Origin: Tetrapyrgos nigripes
Lineage: Eukaryota; Basidiomycota; Agaricomycetes; Agaricales; Campanellaceae
Length of the DNA stretch: 64,000 bases
Assembly: GCA_013368315.1 (NCBI GenBank)
Contig: JAACJM010000004.1
Location: 1 to 64,000 of the forward strand
Reading direction: 5' to 3'
Shown: piece after piece, positions 23,611 through 34,204 of the stretch
Numbering within the stretch: position 1 is the first letter of the stretch
How the letters are laid out: the number at the start of each line of letters is the position of its first letter
Made by a program: the position numbers and the translations under genes
The notes under the pieces: generated by a model
What the model was told of the DNA's origin: nothing
What the model saw: only the letters and a program-made list of their open reading frames with translations
Databases searched by the model: none

Positions 23611-24096
23611 CAGACCAGAGACCATAGATGGTCCATGAACTACCAATGCTGAGAATGGCAGGTCACTTACAAATACTGCGTAGGCAAGGATCATCCGTCG
23701 TTTTTTTATAAGATAGCTTCATGGTTATAATCACGATTTTTGTAGAAACTTTTATAAAATACCTGTGCTATAGCCTGCTAGTTAGGCAACCTATAGGTAC
23801 ATACTCAATACATACTAATGATAAGGATACTCAAGAACTCAGTAATCTAAAGCAATTAAAACCTGCTGAGATTTCATAGTACATTAGCAAGCCACTTGTG
23901 TTCAAAAAACCCACCAAACTGTGCCAGACCTGGGCAACCTGTGTGAAAAAATCAGAAAATCATCAAAACCAGCAAAACCTGCAGAAATTTCTTGTTTTGG
24001 ATTTTCCAGACAGTATTATTGCCATACATGTGCACGGCGATGGGTATTTGCCAGCCATTTTTACACAGACATAAATTTCAAATCTTTCAGAGCAGC

Positions 24097-24314
24097 TTTT
24101 ACAGGCTGAATTGTAGCTGATATTGGGTAGTTCTGGTGCCAAGCAGAAATTCGAGATTTACTACATGCACCTTCACAGCAGACGGTGATGGGTATCTGCA
24201 ATTTTTGCAACCATAAATCTCGAATTTCTGCTATCTGCCAGCCATTTCTATACGTAAATTTTTCTGCTTGGCACCAGAACTACCCAATATCAGCTATGAT
24301 TCAGCCTGTAAAAA
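24097..24314. mobile_element. 218-bp foldback/MITE-like element
   Basis: Terminal inverted repeats of about 53 bp (24097-24149 and 24262-24314) differ at two positions. They begin TTTTACAGGCTGAA and include GATATTGGGTAGTTCTGG. A second 17-bp inverted pair (24143-24159 and 24212-24228) lies inside, so a long hairpin can form. No clear target duplication is seen. The right end directly abuts the start of the readable reverse transcriptase remnant. Confidence 0.75.
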
Positions 24315-24534
24315 CTGACCGTCTCCATGACCTCAGCCTGACTGGCATGTACTATGACTGGCTGAGAAACCTCTACAGAGAGATGTGCTACAGTCTTGTT
24401 CAAGGTGACAATGTCTCGGAAGACTTTGAAGCTGGCTCTAGTGTCCTCATGGGTGACCCTGCCTCCCCACTCTTGTGGAATCTATACCTCTCAACCTTTA
24501 CCCTTCCCCCCACTGCAACGACCTCATTGTCAAT

Positions 24535-25013
24535 AGCCAGTTTGCGTTCTCGACTGCGTGCGAAAATGGCACGTGCGTTTACACCTAAGGCGAAAATTTG
24601 CGTTGCGCCAAACAACGCGCGTAGACCTACCACGTAGCATCTTGTACCTCTACATACTGCAACATGCCTCGTACTCGACGCCAGACTGCACAGATCCCAC
24701 AAGAACCTGAGTCGTTTGAGTCTCCAGAACCTGATAGTTCACTGTCTAGCCAAGCTGGGAGCTCCGGTGACGCCAAATTGGATCTGGGACTGAGGATGAG
24801 AGTTGCTGGAATTGCTATCGTTGTTCTAGGAGGAGCACTTCCATGGTCATAATGAGTCGTAATATTTCAAGTTTTACGAGATGTACAAGCTAACGAAGAT
24901 CTTTATTGAGAGGAAAACGAGGTCTACGCGCGTTGTTTGGCGCAACGCAAATTTTCGCCTTAGGCGTAAACGCACGTGCAATTTTCGCACGTAGTCGAGA
25001 ACGCAAACTGGCT
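24535..25013 (+). mobile_element. 479-bp inverted-repeat element, copy A, with 3-bp AAT target duplication
   Basis: TIRs are 94 bp (24535-24628 and 24920-25013), begin AGCCAGTTTGCGTTCTCGAC and match at nearly every position. AAT flanks both sides (24532-24534, 25014-25016). Removing the element and one AAT restores the RT frame as 'DLIVNGTTIPHLEH'. A second copy at 57664-58142 has the same length and orientation and differs at only three sites, all CpG versus TpG/CpA. A 3-bp duplication suggests a PIF/Harbinger-like or CACTA-like mechanism, but the ends match no element I recognise. It carries a short conserved frame at 24664-24852. Confidence 0.9.
24664..24852 (+). CDS. Small conserved frame inside the 479-bp element, copy A
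   Basis: A 62-residue frame starting MPRTRRQTAQIP, then Ser/Pro/Glu-rich, ending with a hydrophobic stretch 'VAGIAIVVLGGALPW' that could be a membrane segment. The second copy (57793-57981) has the same frame with two amino-acid differences (Leu/Pro and Lys/Glu), each due to a CpG change. It is probably a relic of a longer gene of an autonomous parent element. Function unknown, and expression is not implied. Confidence 0.35.
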   Translation: MPRTRRQTAQIPQEPESFESPEPDSSLSSQAGSSGDAKLDLGLRMRVAGIAIVVLGGALPWS

Positions 25014-26349
25014 AATGGCACCACCATCCCCCACCTTGAACACACTGACAACATGGTCATCATCTCCTCAAACTTTGGTGTTACAACAACTTCCTCTCCC
25101 TCAGACTTCAGTCTGTCCAAGTCTGAGGTCATGATCTTTGGAGACCTAAGAAACCAGGACATAATTGTGGACATCTGTGGTGTCCCTAATGACCCACTCA
25201 CTTTTACAGTCAACAGTGTACGACTGAAACTCACAGACCCAAGTACATCCATTTCAAGTGCGTCAGTATAACCTTCTGCTCCACCTGTCCAGATATCTTT
25301 GCCATGGTTTACAAGGACAAAGCTAAGGTGGCCCTAGTCTCCTCTCATGGAATCTTTGGTACAGAAAGGCTCGTTGGCCATGACAGAATCCCTCTGAAGT
25401 CAGTGAGGACTCTCTACACTGCTCTCATAGATTGCCACCTCATCTTTGGATGTGAGGTTGTCCCTGATGTCACCATCACCAGTCTCCAGAAGCTGGAGAA
25501 GGTACAATGCGTGCTTCTTCAGCGTATTCTTGGCCTCCCAAACTTCTCACCATTAGCTCCTCTCTTTACCGAAACTGGAATTTGTCTACTTTGTGCACAT
25601 CATGTAATGCTATCTCTATCCTATTTGACATGGAGCTCCCTGCCACAAAACTGCTGCACATTGCTCTCAACATTCTCTTCGACCTGCGTTCCAGAAACCA
25701 TCCATGCTGGCTACCAGACCTGGACTTCGCACTGTGGTCCCTTCCCCACTCGCCAGACTCTAATCCAACTTTCCTTCCCCAAAACCACCTTCTGTCTCCT
25801 GCTCCATTCAACATCATCATCAATGAGGTCAGAAGGAACTCCAACACCTTCCTCCTTCACCAAATTAACTTGTTCTCACAACTCTCCTTACTTCGCGATC
25901 ATGTGGAACCAACTGACCCTGCCAATGACGAAAAACCCTTGTCACCTGTCATCCTCCTGTGCCACTACCTGCATCGTTTTCTCCACCACCATCATCGCTT
26001 GCAGGAGTCCCCATGGATTTTCAGATGTGCTCCAGGAAGGACTCCACAAATAGAAGACATCTTCAATACTATGCTCTGTCACTTCTGCCAAGCACATCAT
26101 TATCCAGTGCTGTCTCCTACCCCAAGTCACAATGCTCCAATCTTTCTTCATGGTCAATCTCAGTCTGGACCCATTGACCTCATGTTCCAACCGACATGCA
26201 TTTGAACTACTGCTTTCCTGAATCTTCAACTGGAATCTGGTCCCAGACACCGCAAAACTACAGCACAACATTCTCATAATATGGAAGGATAGGTCAGGGC
26301 TGCCAAGGGAGGATGAAACTTGGGAAGATAAACATGACTGAATGGTTTC

Positions 26350-26430
26350 TTTCTTTATAATGCAAAGGCACACTAGTCCATCTATAATGTGAAGGCACAC
26401 TAGTCTATCTATAATTTGAAGGCAGGCCAC
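26350..26430. repeat. Short tandem repeat, about three ~28-bp units
   Basis: Units of the form ATAATGTGAAGGCACACTAG followed by TCYATCT. A related 'GAAGGCACACT' recurs near 28306. Confidence 0.7.
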
Positions 26431-26879
26431 CAGTTTTTCAAGCTCACAGTCAAGCCACTGTGGCTTGAGTAGCTTGAGGGTAGCTTGAGGGTATCTTGAC
26501 TTCCTATTTTGGATATGGCTGTGTTTATCCCTCAACTTCACTACACTTCATTTCACACCAATGTATTCACAGTGAAGGGCTGATTCATTGAGGAGATGTA
26601 TATTATGCCTACTACATTCTTTGTTGCACCTTAGTTTAGCCTCTGCTGAGTCATATACATAATTTTTTTTGGGATTACAGAGATAGAATGCTCAATTTTT
26701 CCTAGATTTCCCCAACTCTGTTGGTTAGATATGGTAATCTAGGGGGAACATGCAGAACCTTATCAATGATGCTTTATGATACAGAGGCAATGACAATAGA
26801 ATTACAAGCTAAAAAAGAGAATTGAGTGCATATCAAAGACATTTCAGGGCATATATGTAGCTTTTGCATCATTTTGAGA

Positions 26880-27785
26880 TGGCTCAAGTGTGACCAGAGG
26901 AAGTTTATGTGTGGCTTGAGTGAATTTAAGTGTGGCTTGAGTGTGGCATATATATATCTTTTGCATCATTTTGAGATGGTTCAAGAATGGCTGGAGGAAG
27001 ATTGAGTGTGGCTTGAGTGAGCTTGAGTGTGGCTTGAGTGAGATTGAGTGTGGCTTGAGTGAGTCTGAGTGTGGCTTGAGTGAGCTTGAGTGTGTGGCAT
27101 ATATGTACCTTTTGCATCATTTTGAGATGGTTCAAGAGTGGCTTGAGTGAGTTTGAGTTTGGCTTGAGTGTGGCTTGGGTGTGGTGTATATGTATCTTTT
27201 GCATCATTTTGAGATGGTTCAAGAGTAGCTTGAGGAAGCTTGAGCCTTGTGGCTTGAGTGAGCTTGAGTGAGCTTGAGGGTATCTTGAGGGTATCTTGAG
27301 GGTATCTTGAGGGTAGCTTGAGGGTAGCTTGAGGGTATCTTGGGGGTAGCTTGAGGGTATCTTGGGGGTATCTTGAAGGTAGCTTGAGAGTCTCTTGAGT
27401 GTAGCTTGAGTGTGGCTTGATTTTGGTTTGAGATGGCTTAAGATGGCTTGAGGGCAATAGAATTACATATTCAAGAGAATTTAGTGCATCATTTTGAGAT
27501 GGTGTAAGAGTGGCTAGAGGAAGCTTCGGGGTGGTTTGAGTGTGGCCTGAGGCTTGAGTGTGGCTTGATTGCTGCTTGAGTGTGGTGATGTGACTTGAGC
27601 TTGGTGTGGCTTGAGTATGGCTTGAGTGTGACTTGAGTGTGGTTTGAGGTGGCTTAAGATGGCTTGAAGGCAATAGAATTACAAGCTGAAAAATAGTAGA
27701 CATATTCAAGAGAATTTAGTGCATATCAAAGACATTTCTGGGCATATAAGTAGTTTTGCACCATTGTGAGATGGTTCAAGAGTGG
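26880..27785. repeat. CpG-poor minisatellite of TTGAGTGTGGCTTGAGTGAG-like units
   Basis: Many copies of TGGCTTGAG, AGCTTGAGGG and GTATCTTGAGGG words. A longer module with 'TTTGCATCATTTTGAGATGG' and 'TTCAAGAGTGGCT' recurs near 26870, 26960, 27112, 27198, 27486 and 27757. The array nearly lacks CG dinucleotides. Antisense frames encode Ser/His/Thr-rich repeats and are not taken as genes. It is interrupted by a solo LTR and continues at 28215-28290. Confidence 0.9.
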
Positions 27786-27793
27786 CTAGAGGG

Positions 27794-28209
27794 TGTCACG
27801 AATCACCGATCTATTCATTTCTTATCTCCACAGACTACTATTCACTTCTCTCATCATCATCATATTCTCTATCTACAGTTACCATCACTTGATCTGACAT
27901 ATTCATCTTTTATCTCCTCTGATTCCTATCTCCATGGACATTCCCACTTATTCACTTATTCTCAATTCACTTCTTAGATATATATACCAAAGGACTTGTA
28001 GTTAGTTCCTTAGTCTGTTCACTTCGTCTCCACTCCGCTCTCAGTACAGTGCAGTGTCGAGTATAGTCAGCTACTCATCTATTACTTGTTCTCATTACTT
28101 CTTCATCTTCTCTCTCTCTCTATCTACATTGCCTCATTTGTAACTCGTCAATCTATTTGGTTCATTGTGTGACTTGGGTGGTTATTGCTAAGTGACAACG
28201 TTCTTGACA
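27794..28209. mobile_element. Solo LTR (416 bp)
   Basis: Begins TGTCACGA and ends TTCTTGACA, so the termini are TGTCA...TGACA. Flanked by the identical 5-bp direct repeat GAGGG (27789-27793 and 28210-28214). A TATA-like 'GATATATATACC' lies near 27978. Sited inside the minisatellite, whose TTGAG repeats resume right after it. Left by recombination between the two LTRs of a former retrotransposon. It is not related by eye to the Copia LTRs at 40.8 and 46.1 kb. Confidence 0.88.
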
Positions 28210-28214
28210 GAGGG

Positions 28215-28290
28215 AGCTTGAGTGTAGCTTGCATGAGTTTGAGGGTAGCTTGAGGGTAGCTTGAGTGTGAGCTTGAGTGTGAGCTTGAAA
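28215..28290. repeat. Continuation of the TTGAG minisatellite after the solo LTR
   Basis: Contains AGCTTGAGTGTAGCTTG, AGCTTGAGGGTAGC and GTGAGCTTGAGTGTGAGC, the same units as 26880-27785. Confidence 0.8.
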
Positions 28291-28914
28291 AACCAGATGC
28301 CCTTTGAAGGCACACTGCTAGCTGCTCTCTCTCTCTTTTCACTTTCCTATATTCCTTCAATGATATTCCTTCCAATCTCTATTTCTTTTCTATATTCCTT
28401 TCAATATTTCTTTCAATCTCTATTTCTCTACTGTGCATTTTCTATGATCATTTCCCTATACTTTTCTATACTTATCTACTATACCTGCACACTGCACCAC
28501 AAACCCACTCGGACTGCTATCTGGGCCCTTGGGGCCCCCCCAGCTCTGATCAGTGCTTCGAGAAGACAGATGGTCTACCCTGGTATTCTCCAGGACATTG
28601 CCCCCGTGCCTTGCTGCTTGCCCTGCTGAATCAGCAAATGGTTCCATGGCTAGTATCTTTGTATGTCAGGCTTGATGTAAAAGTCTTTAGATACTAGTTG
28701 GAGTGTCATAATCATCATCATCATCTTCACAGCGCTGAGTGAAGTTTAGCTCTACTCGGGCTATCTAAGTACTATCAATAATAGGAGTGATGGTTATTTG
28801 TGAATGTACATAAGTATCTGACACATGATTCAGACACTTTCTCATTTCCTGCAAATACTCTCTTTTCTTGTCCTCACCTAGTGCTTTTCAAAGTTTTACA
28901 GCACACCAAACAGA
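28291..28914. other. Leader region before the Plavaka-like gene
   Basis: Pyrimidine-rich, with repeated TTCCTTTCAAT and TCTATTTCT words (28330-28480). The part near 28620 ('TGCTTGCCCTGCTGAA') resembles 55677-55692. No transposon terminus was located with confidence. Confidence 0.3.
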
Positions 28915-31900
28915 ATGGCCAAATTGAAATGCAAAGACTGTGGCTCCAAGAAACAGTTCACTAATAGAGGAGCATTGAAGAAGCATCAATCAACTTGTGC
29001 ACAGTTCAAATCAAACATAAAAGGACTAATGGGTGAAAAATCCAAGAGGGCAGACACACTTGTTCCAGCCCAACGAAGCCCTCCTCAGACCACAGCTGCA
29101 GCATATAGTACTAGTAGGAGGCCAGTTGTAAGTTCATATTTACTACACTGATGATATTTTTCCATCATATCTAAAACTATTCGATAATCAAGGCAGATAC
29201 CAGCCCTGATATGAATGTTGATCATGAGAAAGGGGAAATGGAGATGGTATAAAATTCTTAGCTTATCATGTTTGAAATTAATGAGCTCTGATTATCATAT
29301 TCTTTTAGATGATTCCAGAGGAAGAAATCATTGGAATGGATATTGATCATGAACTTGAGGAAGGTCCAGCTGAGCTCCAACAAGAGGTAAGACTTTTCTG
29401 GACAATGGAAACTTACAGAATATTTAATCATAATAGGGTACACTCCGAGAAAAACTGGATGTAGAGATGGAACATTTTGAGCCATCAGCCACTGCAGAGA
29501 AGGAGAAGGTATGATGTTTTATGATTTATCTGTATTTTTGAACCTGAAAAATGTATGAAATCAGACAATTATAGATCAAAAACAGGATCCAGCTCACTAT
29601 GTTGATGTAGTGCCTGCAAAATCCAGACTTCCTACTATCAGTACTCAGAACAAAAATACTGGGAAAGATTCTGGCCCAGATCATTCTCAGGAACAATCTC
29701 CTTTGTTTATAAACAGAGGCAGATGAGTTTGGTCTGTACTGGATTTACGATCACTCCCCACCATCCTTTGATCCTGTGGAGAATATCACTCTTGAATCCT
29801 TGACAGATGCTTCCACTCTTCAAAGCTCAATCCCAAACAATAAGTCTCCAGGGACTAGCAGCTCTACTACCACTTCTGGGTCATTTTCAAATGTTTCTGT
29901 TCAACGTATCATGAAGTGGTATTATGATATGAAGGACAAATCATTGGATCATCTCAATGAACTTGTGCGCAATGTCATTTTACAACCAGACTTCAAGCAG
30001 GAACATTTTTTTTAAATTTGATGGCCATAAAGAAAGAAGAAGAATGGATGCTGCTAGGACTTCTAGCTTAGTAGATAAGCTGGATAGTAATTTGGAGGAT
30101 GATTTGGGATCACTTCCATTTAAGGCCCAGGATGGATGGCAGAAGTCTTCTGTGCACATCGAGGTAGCCAGACCTGGTAAAACTCCAGCTGATCATGCCT
30201 CAGAGAACACTGCACACACTATTGAAATCCATGGTGTATGGTACAGAGACATGGTAGAGGTTGTAAAAGCCGCATGCCAAGAAGAGGCTTTCCTGGACTT
30301 TCATTTGAAACCCTTCAAGTATATGTGGAAACCATCTCCAGAGGAGCCAGCACAAAGAGTCTGGGGGGAGCATTTTTGGACGGATCATATGTTACAGATG
30401 GATTGTGAATTGCCTATCATTCCAGGCTGCAATCTGGAGAAAGTAGCTGTAGGGGTGCAGCTCTTTTCTGATGCCACACATCTGACTAGCTTTGGAAACC
30501 ACAAGCTATGGCCAATTTATCTTTATATCAGCAATTTATCCAAATATATCTGATCCCGACCAAGTGCCTCAGCTGCTCATCATATTGCTTATATTCCTTC
30601 AGTAAGTTTTTCGACTGAGTCTATTAGCCATAATACTAAATCCAGACTGTTTTCCCAGCTTCCTGACAATTTCAAAGACTTGTATAAGCAGATCTTTGCT
30701 GAAGCTCCATCTGAAGCATTTAAAACACATAGCAAAAGAGAGTTAATTCATGCTGTTCTTGCAATTATTTTCAATCCTGGGCTGGTGGTAGCATATCGCG
30801 AAGGCATCAAAGTACGATGTGTAGATGACAGAGAGAGGAGATTTTTTTTTGCGCTTTTTCTCCTGGTCCTGTGACTTAATGGATAAGTGAGTCTTTTGTT
30901 ATAGAATATCTATGTCATTATTTTTGATCTGAGGCTTTTTTATATATAGAATCCTTCTCATTGCCTTGAAGTTTCTTTCAGATTATCCTCGTCCCATATG
31001 TTTAGTGCCTATGGAACAGTTCATGATTTCAATCGCATAACAAAGCTTAGGAGAATAGATGATGAATCCCGAAGGTCTAGAATTGAGAAGTGCAGAGAGA
31101 TGTTATTTAAGGGTAAAGCTGTTGGGAACAATGATATCAAAGATTCCCTAAAATATGGCTCCTATGTCCCTACTCAGGTATCTCTCTTTCTGTTCAGTCT
31201 CAGTAATATATTAATGCTTGCTTATTTTCCAGAGCACATTATCAACCTTTTTTCTCCCCTGAATGTAAACATGTTTGATATGTATTGCACTGATATTTTG
31301 CACGATTTTGAGCTAGGTAAATGGAAAGATGTTTTTACACATCTATGCTGAATTCTGCAATCAATTCATAAAGACCAGCTCCAATCTCTAAATGAGAGGT
31401 ACTAAATTTGTTTTCAGAACCCTAAATACTTGCATTAATCTGTTAAATTCTTCCAGATATAGAGCTATGTCTAGTTTTGGATCTGACACTATACGCAAAT
31501 TCAGAGATGATGTGTCAAACATGGCTAATTTTGTGGTCAGAAACTTTGAAGATCTGTTACAGGTACTACTAAATCCATATTTAAACATTGATATCTGATT
31601 TTTTTTTTTTTTTGTATTTCATTATTGTTAGCTTTCCCTCCCTGCATTTGAAGGTCTTCTAAATGAAAAGGAACAAGACAAAATTGTTCAGGATTTGCTG
31701 TTTGATCTGATGAATTTTCATGCCCATGCCAAGTTACGAATTCATACAGATTCAACTCTGGAGACTTTCAAGGGTGCCACTCGTGCACTTGGTCAGTCTC
31801 TTAGAAAATTTGCAAACAAAACTTGTGTGGTCTATTCATCTACCAAAGAGCTTGAAAGAGAGAAGGAATCTAGGCTCAGAAAGAATGCCAGAAAGAGGGC

Positions 31901-33425
31901 AAAGTTAGCAGGTAAAGGCCCAGGGATAAGATCCAACAAGACACAAAAGCCTTCATCAGAGGATGCTGAGATCAAAGGGAAAAAATTCAGCATGAGAACC
32001 TACAAAACTCACGCTCTCAGCCACTATCCTGAACATGCCAAGGTTTTTGGTACTTATGATTCAGTTGCTACCTGAACTGTAAGTATTTATTAGTTTTATT
32101 AGTTTTTTTTTTTTTTGAAAATTATCGTTCAGGGAGAGCGAGAGCATAGACGGACAAAATTCCTGTATTCTCTTGCAAGTAAAAAGGACTATACTGAAAA
32201 TGTCACCCATTTGGAGCAGAGACAAAGAGAGCTTCATCCACCAAGCTCAGAGTCTCAGAAGCTCCTTTCCATACGCCATCTAGAGGACATGCTATCCACA
32301 GATCCATCCAGTCATTATGAAATATCCTCTTCCAAAAAGAGTTTACAGTAGCTGGTAGAAAAGATTTTGCTTTCCAGGTATGTGATAGTATTTTTATAAA
32401 GATTATTGCTCTCTGACTTACCGTCACTGTTATCAGGACTTTGGGACCAAACTTCTCCAACGTTTATTGAAGAGACTGCTGCCAAATCTATCCCCAACTC
32501 CTGAAGATTTCAATAACATTGGCATATTGAATGATTATATTTACAAGCATCAGCGAATCAGGTTCAACTATACTACCTATGATGGAAGAAGGAACCAGGA
32601 TTCTGTGAATCCAAAAAATCATGCAGATATCATGATGATTTCTGGTGATACAGAGAAAGACAAGCACCCTTATGTCTATGCATGTGTCATAGGTGTTTTC
32701 CATGTGTTTGTCCAATACTGGGGACATGGATCTGAGTCCATTAGTAGTAGCAAACCTCAGCAAGTGGACATACTGTATGTCAGATGGTTTCAGAGAGACA
32801 TAGCATACCACTGTGGCTGGAAATCAAAAAGGCTTCCTCATCTACAGTTTTTATCCAATGGACATTCTGACGCATTTGGATTTGTTGATCCTGGTGCTGT
32901 TATTCGTGGCTGCTATATTATGCCTGCTTTCCCTTATGGTCAAACCCAAGGATTTCTAGACCGGGGTTCTGGTGGCAGGATTAAGAAAGATGAGCTTGAA
33001 ACTGATTGGCGATATTACTATGTTGGAATGTAAGTACTAGTAAATTTGGGTTATTGTTCCATAAAAGATTAACTTTGAAGCTGTCCACTTGTAGTGCTGT
33101 TGATTGAGATATGTGGATGAGATACCGGGGAGAAGGAATTAGACACTTATCTACAAGACAGGAGACTCAACATTTAGAAAGTGAGGCATTATCTGTTAAT
33201 CTTCCACCAGGCACAAAAAAAGGGAAAGAGAAGGCCAGGAAGAATGCAGGAGACTCAGATATAGATGATGCCAATGATCCACTTGCAGAGGAAGGAGGCT
33301 TTGAGTCAGATCATACTAATAGCTCAGATGATTCATCTGATGACCATGACTCAGATGTACTTATCTCTGACAATTCTGACTCTGATAATGAACCTGGGAT
33401 TGAGTCAGAGGACTCAGATTTTTAG
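28915..33425 (+). pseudogene. Plavaka-type (CACTA-related) transposase, decayed
   Basis: Long multi-exon transposase gene of the Plavaka type common in Agaricomycetes. Order: a C2H2-like finger at the start ('CKDCGSK...HQSTC', 28927-29010); an acidic linker; 'YWIYDHSPPSFDP' (29740s); 'RIMKWYYDMKDKS'; 'WYRDMVEVVKAACQEE' (30235-30290); 'SDATHLTSFGNHKLWPIYLY' (30467-30526); 'SKRELIHAVLAIIFNP' (30733-30780); 'DILHDFELGKWKDVFTHL' (31292-31345); 'NFHAHAKLRIHTDSTL' (31714-31760); 'MRTYKTHALSHYP'; 'DIMMISGDTE'; 'FVDPGAVIRGCYIMPAF' (32880s). A Ser/Asp-rich acidic tail ends at 33425. Stops TGA at 30551, 31349, 32073 and 33105 stand where CGA/Arg fits (for example before 'DMWMRY', where the family has VDRDM). 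Frameshifts occur at T-runs near 30010 and 30843. Terminal repeats were not found. Confidence 0.85.
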
Positions 33426-34204
33426 TTTCATTATAATTGCAGTTGTTTTCAAAAAAACAGGTATTGGTTATTGCTTGCTTTGGGGATGCCTGATATAAGA
33501 CAGACATGGAATAGGATTAAAACAAAAAAAAACATCTTTCTGTAATTCAATTGTTTGCATAGTAACATATAGAAAATTTCTACATTTTTCTGCCTCTATT
33601 CTTCATAATACCATTAGACAGCTCTGAATGTCGTTTTCAATGTCAAATTAGTGTGCTATTTTTACATTGTCCTGGAATGCAATTATAAGTAGACAGTTAA
33701 GGAAAAGCAAGCTGGGAGACTCACAGGTAATTTTTTCAAACCCATTCCTGGGAGCGGGAAATTGTACAGGGCACAGCCATGAGTTACGGGATTTTCTCTC
33801 AGTATTTTGTGCCTGCAAAATGAAACTAGGACGGAAAACACACAGTTTGTTGTTCTTTGCTTGAAACAAGGCATTACTGACCAGTTTTGAATGATTTTCT
33901 GTGCATTTCCTGTGCAAGAACATTATCCCAAATTTTTACCCTGCACGATGGGAGGCAGCCCGGGTCTGCTCAGCGTATCCCGTACCTGTACCTGCCGCAA
34001 TTCCCACCGACCTCGTGCTTTTCCTTATAGAGTTGTCTTGATTGTACATCATCTTTTAGAAAATATGAAGGCCATCGACAAATATTTGACAGAGATACAA
34101 AAAGATTACAAGGCTAAAAATGCTAGCAGTATATAGAACTGCGTGATCATCCTACTTTCCACTAAGTAAATCCAGTCCAGTTTGTGACAAGTTCTCTCTA
34201 TGCT
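33426..34204. other. No recognised gene
   Basis: AT-rich sequence between the Plavaka-like gene and the oppositely oriented oxygenase pseudogene. It probably includes the 3' end of the Plavaka element, but I could not find a matching inverted terminus. Confidence 0.3.

Larger units (their letters stand above)
24315..26200 (+). pseudogene. Non-LTR retrotransposon reverse transcriptase remnant, 5'-truncated
   Basis: Reads as the RT and C-terminal region of a LINE-type element. 'MGDPASPLLWNLYL' (near 24450) is the strand before the catalytic loop. 'HLEHTDNMVIISS' (near 25040) stands where the family has the ADD-type catalytic motif, so the catalytic Asp pair is damaged. 'KSEVMIFG' follows. After a frameshift near 25240 comes 'LYTALIDCHLIFGCEV', then 'VLLQRILGL' and 'LAPLFTETGI' (25304-25600), a pattern common in Agaricomycete RT-like proteins. 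The part after ~25620 continues in another frame. A 479-bp element is inserted at 24535-25013. No 5' end, endonuclease or poly-A tail was recognised. Confidence 0.7.

Noticed and set aside
26926..27709. Ser/His/Thr-rich minus-strand proteins of up to 242 residues
   Set aside because: Translation of the TTGAG minisatellite; purely repeat-driven.
26880..27785. CRISPR-like array
   Set aside because: Units are adjacent and degenerate, without unique spacers of constant size, and the DNA is fungal.
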